Origin: Phalacrocorax aristotelis
Taxonomy: Eukaryota; Chordata; Aves; Suliformes; Phalacrocoracidae
Assembly (NCBI RefSeq): GCF_949628215.1
Contig: NC_134279.1
Span: 50,580,266-50,644,265, forward strand
Length of the DNA: 64,000 nt
Reading direction: 5' to 3'
Position 1 is the first letter of the stretch, and each line of letters begins with the position of its first letter. Both the position numbers and the translations under genes were made by a program. Below are positions 60,164-64,000 of this stretch, piece after piece. The notes under the pieces were generated by a model. The model saw only the letters and a program-made list of their open reading frames with translations, did not search any database and had not been told where the DNA came from.

Positions 60164-63100
60164 TGTCAACGAAGTCCCAAGTTCACTGCTACTAGCATAT
60201 GTTTATTACCTAAATTTGAATTTCTTAGGCTCCAATGCTATTTAAAAGAAGCCTTAATTTATTCTTAATAGTAACCACCTATGAGGGATTCATATGAGAG
60301 GATGATTATTTGAGTAAGCATATGAAATCTGACTTCAGAGCTTCTTGAAAATGAGCTTTGTTTCTTGCTTATTTCCATTCCAATACAAAAGATACGTTAA
60401 CATACTTGAAGTAATGTTGTAGTTGTTGCATAGACACTTTTTTCTAAAGAATTGCCAACTCATTACTTCACTGTAGAGGAATGTGATATTTCTAGTATTC
60501 CACTTCAGTGACTAGATTAAATAACTGATGAAAGCCTGTTACTTTGACGCTATTGCTTGTTGTCTTTATAATAATGGCTCACTAAATATCCTGCTTTTGT
60601 GCTTGTTTCCAGTACATTTGTTTATATACCATATCTTCCTGCTTCTGTCTTCAAAACCTTTGCCTTTACTTCTGTGCTACTCCTTTATTAAGAAATGGTA
60701 CTTAGAAAAATACTTTGTAAAACCGTTGTTGTTAGTGGAGGTAACACCTAGAGTAGTTGCTTAATGATCTTGTGTCATGACTTAAAAGAATTCTCCCTCG
60801 AGCTGGGCTTTTGCAAAAATGTATTTGAGTGCTTGAGTAGTTGTTTTAATGGGAGCCTTATAGGAAAGCACTGAGTAGTAGAAGAGCTAAGAGAAGAACA
60901 AAGGTCATCTGTTTAACATGCTTCTGAAACTGGACATCCTAGAGCTTGCTGTGCTCGCTGAATGGGTTTGACTTCACAGCTGGTTTAGAGCACTGCTGTG
61001 TTCGAGTGTCTGCAGAGAAGCTGGCCTGGCTGCACATCATTTGTAGGGAACATGCTGTACGAGAAGAGACCAAGTGTTTTCACATGCTTGCCTCGACTCC
61101 TCTTGAGAGAGAATCACTGTGAAGAAGACAGGATTTCATTCCTTTACCTTTTGAACTCGATGAATGAGTCCAGCACAATAAGAATCAAGCGTGCTACCCT
61201 CATCTCTGAACAATAAAATGCAGCTGATAAGCTGCATTTGTTCCTCTGGCTGCCTTCTGAAATGTAAAGCTCTAACTTGCTAAGTCACACAAACTTAACA
61301 TGCAGTGTTTGTACAGTGGCCCTTTTGTTTGGTTTATTTGTTTTTGGGGCTGTGGGGTTTGTTTGGGTTTGCACCTTGTTTTGCTGAGAGGCTATTTAAA
61401 AAAGGAATTTCTGACTGGTTTGGATTAACTACTTTTCTGGTATGTTGATCCATTAATGAAACAAGCTTTCAGAAAACGTGGCAAGTTTCAGAAAGCTGTG
61501 AGATTTGTTGTATGAAGTTTAGATGACACTATTTTTTTTTCCAAATGCAAATGGTTTCAGATATGTTGTCTGGAGTGCTGTGTTTCAGAGGTGTTTTCAA
61601 CAAGCATGAGCTTGTGATTTGTGAAGTTCTCATAGCACAACGAAGGTTGGATGCTCCTTAGTGAGTTGGATATATTCAAGTGTCGGTTGCAGCACCTTAC
61701 AAAAAATTCTAAAATATGGCTGATAATTTTATCTTGGAGATTTAATAGAGGCTACAGTAAAGCCATATACAGAATCAGTTCTGGATGGTAATGACAAACA
61801 AGTAGTAAAAGCGCGCCCCCGAAGAGAGGCCTGACGTAAAGCATGTTTAATGACCCATTGAAGCTTGTGTGTTATGTTCAGTGAGCAGTACTATGTAATA
61901 TCCTAACCCTTGTTCAGTATATGTTGTATGTAGGGATTCTCTTTTGTTACTGAGTTGATCCGAACTAAGGGAAATAGCTTGGACATCCTTTCCTTTACTT
62001 GTGCTGTTCCTGTTTTTGTGTACTTGATACAGGATGTTTTGAGACAAGTTACCTAATCCTGTCACACCACCTACTGTTGAAAAGCAGACACTGGGCATAA
62101 GTGTGTTTCTTGCCTAAACCTTAACCTCATGCTTTCCTGGTATTAATGCAAGTTGCGGGTTTCTTGGTTGTTGGTATTTGAGTGGAGATCCTGCAGCAAA
62201 ACCAGTGTTGAATAAAGTGGAATTACTAGCTAATTTTGTCATATTTCAACAGCCTCTTACATAGCTTAAGCAAAACTGAAATGTGGTTTATAGTGATAAA
62301 GAGAATACCCTTCCCTTTATTCTTAAGTAGAAATTTGATTGTTCTAAGTCAAATCTAAAGCACTGGAGTCATCTCTTTTCAAGTAAGATAAACTATGTCA
62401 GACTTGAAAATGGCAATGACATCAGAAGTAAGATATTTTGTAAAATATCTTTTGTTATATAAATAACATTTTTTTTTTTAGAAAAATGTGTAAGTCTCTC
62501 TTCCATATCTTTCTTTTTGTTTTTGTACAAAAATGATAAACCTCTTTTCCATAGTTATTCAGAGGAATGTATAAAGATATCGATGTCAGAGCCAACAGGA
62601 GTCAGATCAGTGCTGGAAAGTCAAGTCTGTTTCATAACTTCCTTTGGGCCATTGCAGGCTGAATCTGGGTGCACACTCTTCAGAAATAAACTAAAAGTTT
62701 AATTTAAACCTAAATGTTCTTGCAGAAAGTGTAGTTGCTTTGTTAGTGTACAGGAGTAAGCTTCCATCTGAAGGTGGCACACCTGTCTCCTGTATAGACA
62801 CTCTTTGATTAACTTAGCTATTGGGCATTTGTATTCAACAAGCTCAAATGAAAACAGCAATTAATGCAAAAATGTGTCCGCACCAGTTGGCCATTAAGAA
62901 CTTGGTTCTGGGGAGTGTTGCTTAACTAGTTCTGCAGAACTAGTCAGTTCTCAGTATATTATGTTGAGTACCACACAACTTGATATTCTCATGCTGTGTT
63001 TGTCCTTGAAAGGGTATGAACTTTAAGTGCTCTGTCAAACGGTGTGGTTGGGGGGGCATATCTCCGTTTTGGGGGTGGGAGCAAACAAAAGAATCTTTCT

Positions 63101-63417
63101 TGGATTATCTTTGAGCCAGAGGTTTATATTTTTACGAGATAGCCAGTACAGCTAACCATAATACAGAGAGGTAGGAGAATGCTAGAAAGACTTTTTGTGT
63201 GTGCAGTTGTATGCCTTGAAGGCCAGCCTGGAAAGCTCTTGACTTGTTCCTCAGATCCAATATGCAGGTAAAACAGGATTATTTAAATCCTTGGAACTGT
63301 TTTTCTGCATTTACAGCATTTTTTAAATCATGTCAATATGAGGTAGATGAAGCCTTTTTGTATGTATTTTTAATGTAGATATCTTTTTACTTGTAGGCAC
63401 ATACATAGAAGAAGTAA
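60164..63417 (+). other. Distal part of intron 3, no gene recognised
   Basis: AT-rich intronic sequence. One 72-codon frame at 60998-61216 ends at a TAA overlapping AATAAA, but lacks splice sites or family resemblance. T-rich and G-rich short tracts (near 61335 and 63050) are simple sequence. Confidence 0.5.
61216..61239. repeat. Perfect 10-bp hairpin
   Basis: AAATGCAGCT, loop GATA, AGCTGCATTT: a perfect inverted repeat with a tetraloop, directly after an AATAAA. Too short for a microRNA precursor. No family assigned. Confidence 0.6.
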
Positions 63418-63484
63418 TTGCTTAAGCTTCTTTCCAACTCTTGTTGTTCTTTTCTCTCCCTCCCCTTTCCTCACCAATTGACAG

Positions 63485-63667
63485 GCATAGGATCTTCACC
63501 AAGAGAGAAGCGTGCCTCTGTGAAAAATCCTCCAGCCTCATGGGCTAGCTCCAGTAAACTGCTCACCAAATCCAAAGTGCCTGTCAAAAGATCAGTGCTT
63601 GAGAGAACACCTAGCGTCTCATCAGTCAGCAGCACTCAGAGTGAGCGAAGTCTTTTCAGCAGTAATT
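63485..63667 (+). CDS. MTUS1: MTUS1 coding exon 4 (end of codon 748 to first base of codon 809)
   Basis: 183 bp between a strong acceptor (long pyrimidine tract, TTGACAG) and donor AATT|GTAAGT. The split codon G|GC restores Gly748, and the frame continues IGSSPREKRASVKNPPASW, then LTKSKVPVKRSVLERTPSVS and STQSERSLFSSN. This aligns with the mammalian SSW, PKSKASLKSPALRRTGSTPS and STHSELSTYSNN segments. The product is basic and Ser-rich, in the microtubule-associated region ahead of the coiled coils. The exon is a multiple of three and symmetric (phase 1 in, phase 1 out), so it could be skipped without a frameshift. The ORF would read 29 codons past the donor before a stop at 63754-63756. Confidence 0.93.
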
Positions 63668-64000
63668 GTAAGTATACGTCAGGGTTAAGGCTTTTAACTG
63701 ATAGCCAGCATCAACTGCCTGTTGAAAAAATCCCCTTGAAAGGGAGTCCTGTCTGACAAAGGCCAGTGTTAATTCTCATTGTACCCCTTAGTTCTAGGTC
63801 CTACTGTTTTTGCCTCTTAACTTAGCAACCCTCAAGAAGAAAAGTTGTACCTGAAGGTGTTTTGAGCCTTGGATTTTGGTTTGATGAGTAGAGGTTTCAG
63901 TACAGCTCTACTTCCATCCTGAAAAATTACAAAACCAGCAGGTCTTCTTGAGCAAAAGTTTCCGTTTCCTTGTGTTTACATATTGTGTAATAAGAAATAA
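63668..64000 (+). other. Start of MTUS1 intron 4
   Basis: Begins GTAAGT and runs off the window. No further exon is visible. Remaining exons with the coiled-coil C-terminus must lie to the right. Confidence 0.85.

Larger units (their letters stand above)
51267..63484 (+). other. MTUS1 intron 3 (about 12.2 kb)
   Basis: GT-AG, phase 1. Ends in a long pyrimidine tract (TCTCTCCCTCCCCTTTCC region), then TTGACAG. It holds two CR1 copies (53278 and 59549) and a short perfect hairpin at 61216. Other stretches (51.3-53.2, 53.5-59.5 and 60.2-63.4 kb) show no recognisable gene; open frames up to 135 codons (55393-55800) lack family resemblance and splice context. A further small exon cannot be excluded, but phases of exons 3 and 4 already match. 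Confidence 0.85.

Noticed and set aside
61000..61020. TGTTCGAGTG word resembling a tRNA B box
   Set aside because: No A box at a suitable distance and no cloverleaf pairing.

Overview
The window is eukaryotic and almost certainly from a bird. It carries several CR1 retrotransposon copies with the avian 3' signature (repeats of the GATTCTAT type), a solo LTR of a type I associate with neoavian birds, one CpG island, and widely spaced exons with GT-AG borders. Nearly all short open frames are chance frames in noncoding DNA.

One protein-coding gene is supported: the 5' part of MTUS1 (microtubule-associated tumour suppressor 1, also called ATIP) on the + strand. A CpG island at about 10.5-11.95 kb probably holds the promoter and a noncoding first exon (best donor after 11566). 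Intron 1 of about 35 kb leads to the large second exon (acceptor before 46675, ATG at 46854, donor after 48902). Exon 3 is 51074-51266 and exon 4 is 63485-63667. The reading frame passes through all three coding exons (phases 0, 1 and 1), giving residues 1-808; the C-terminal coiled-coil part lies beyond the right edge.

Layout: 1-10.5 kb is upstream intergenic DNA with two short CR1 pieces and a solo LTR with a perfect 5-bp target duplication. 10.5-12 kb is the CpG island. 12-46.7 kb is intron 1, with an old CR1 piece, a badly decayed PIF/Harbinger (HARBI1-like) transposase relic on the minus strand near 17.5-18.5 kb, an internally deleted CR1 that joins ORF1 to the second half of the reverse transcriptase (27.7-29.6 kb), a GC-rich block of unknown origin (36.7-37.2 kb) and an old LINE endonuclease remnant near 44.5 kb. 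46.7-64 kb holds the coding exons, with one old and one better preserved CR1 in intron 3.

The most unusual item is the Harbinger-type relic: seven family motifs in the correct order and close to the expected spacing, broken by stops and frameshifts. No tRNA, rRNA, CRISPR array or bacterial-type system was seen.
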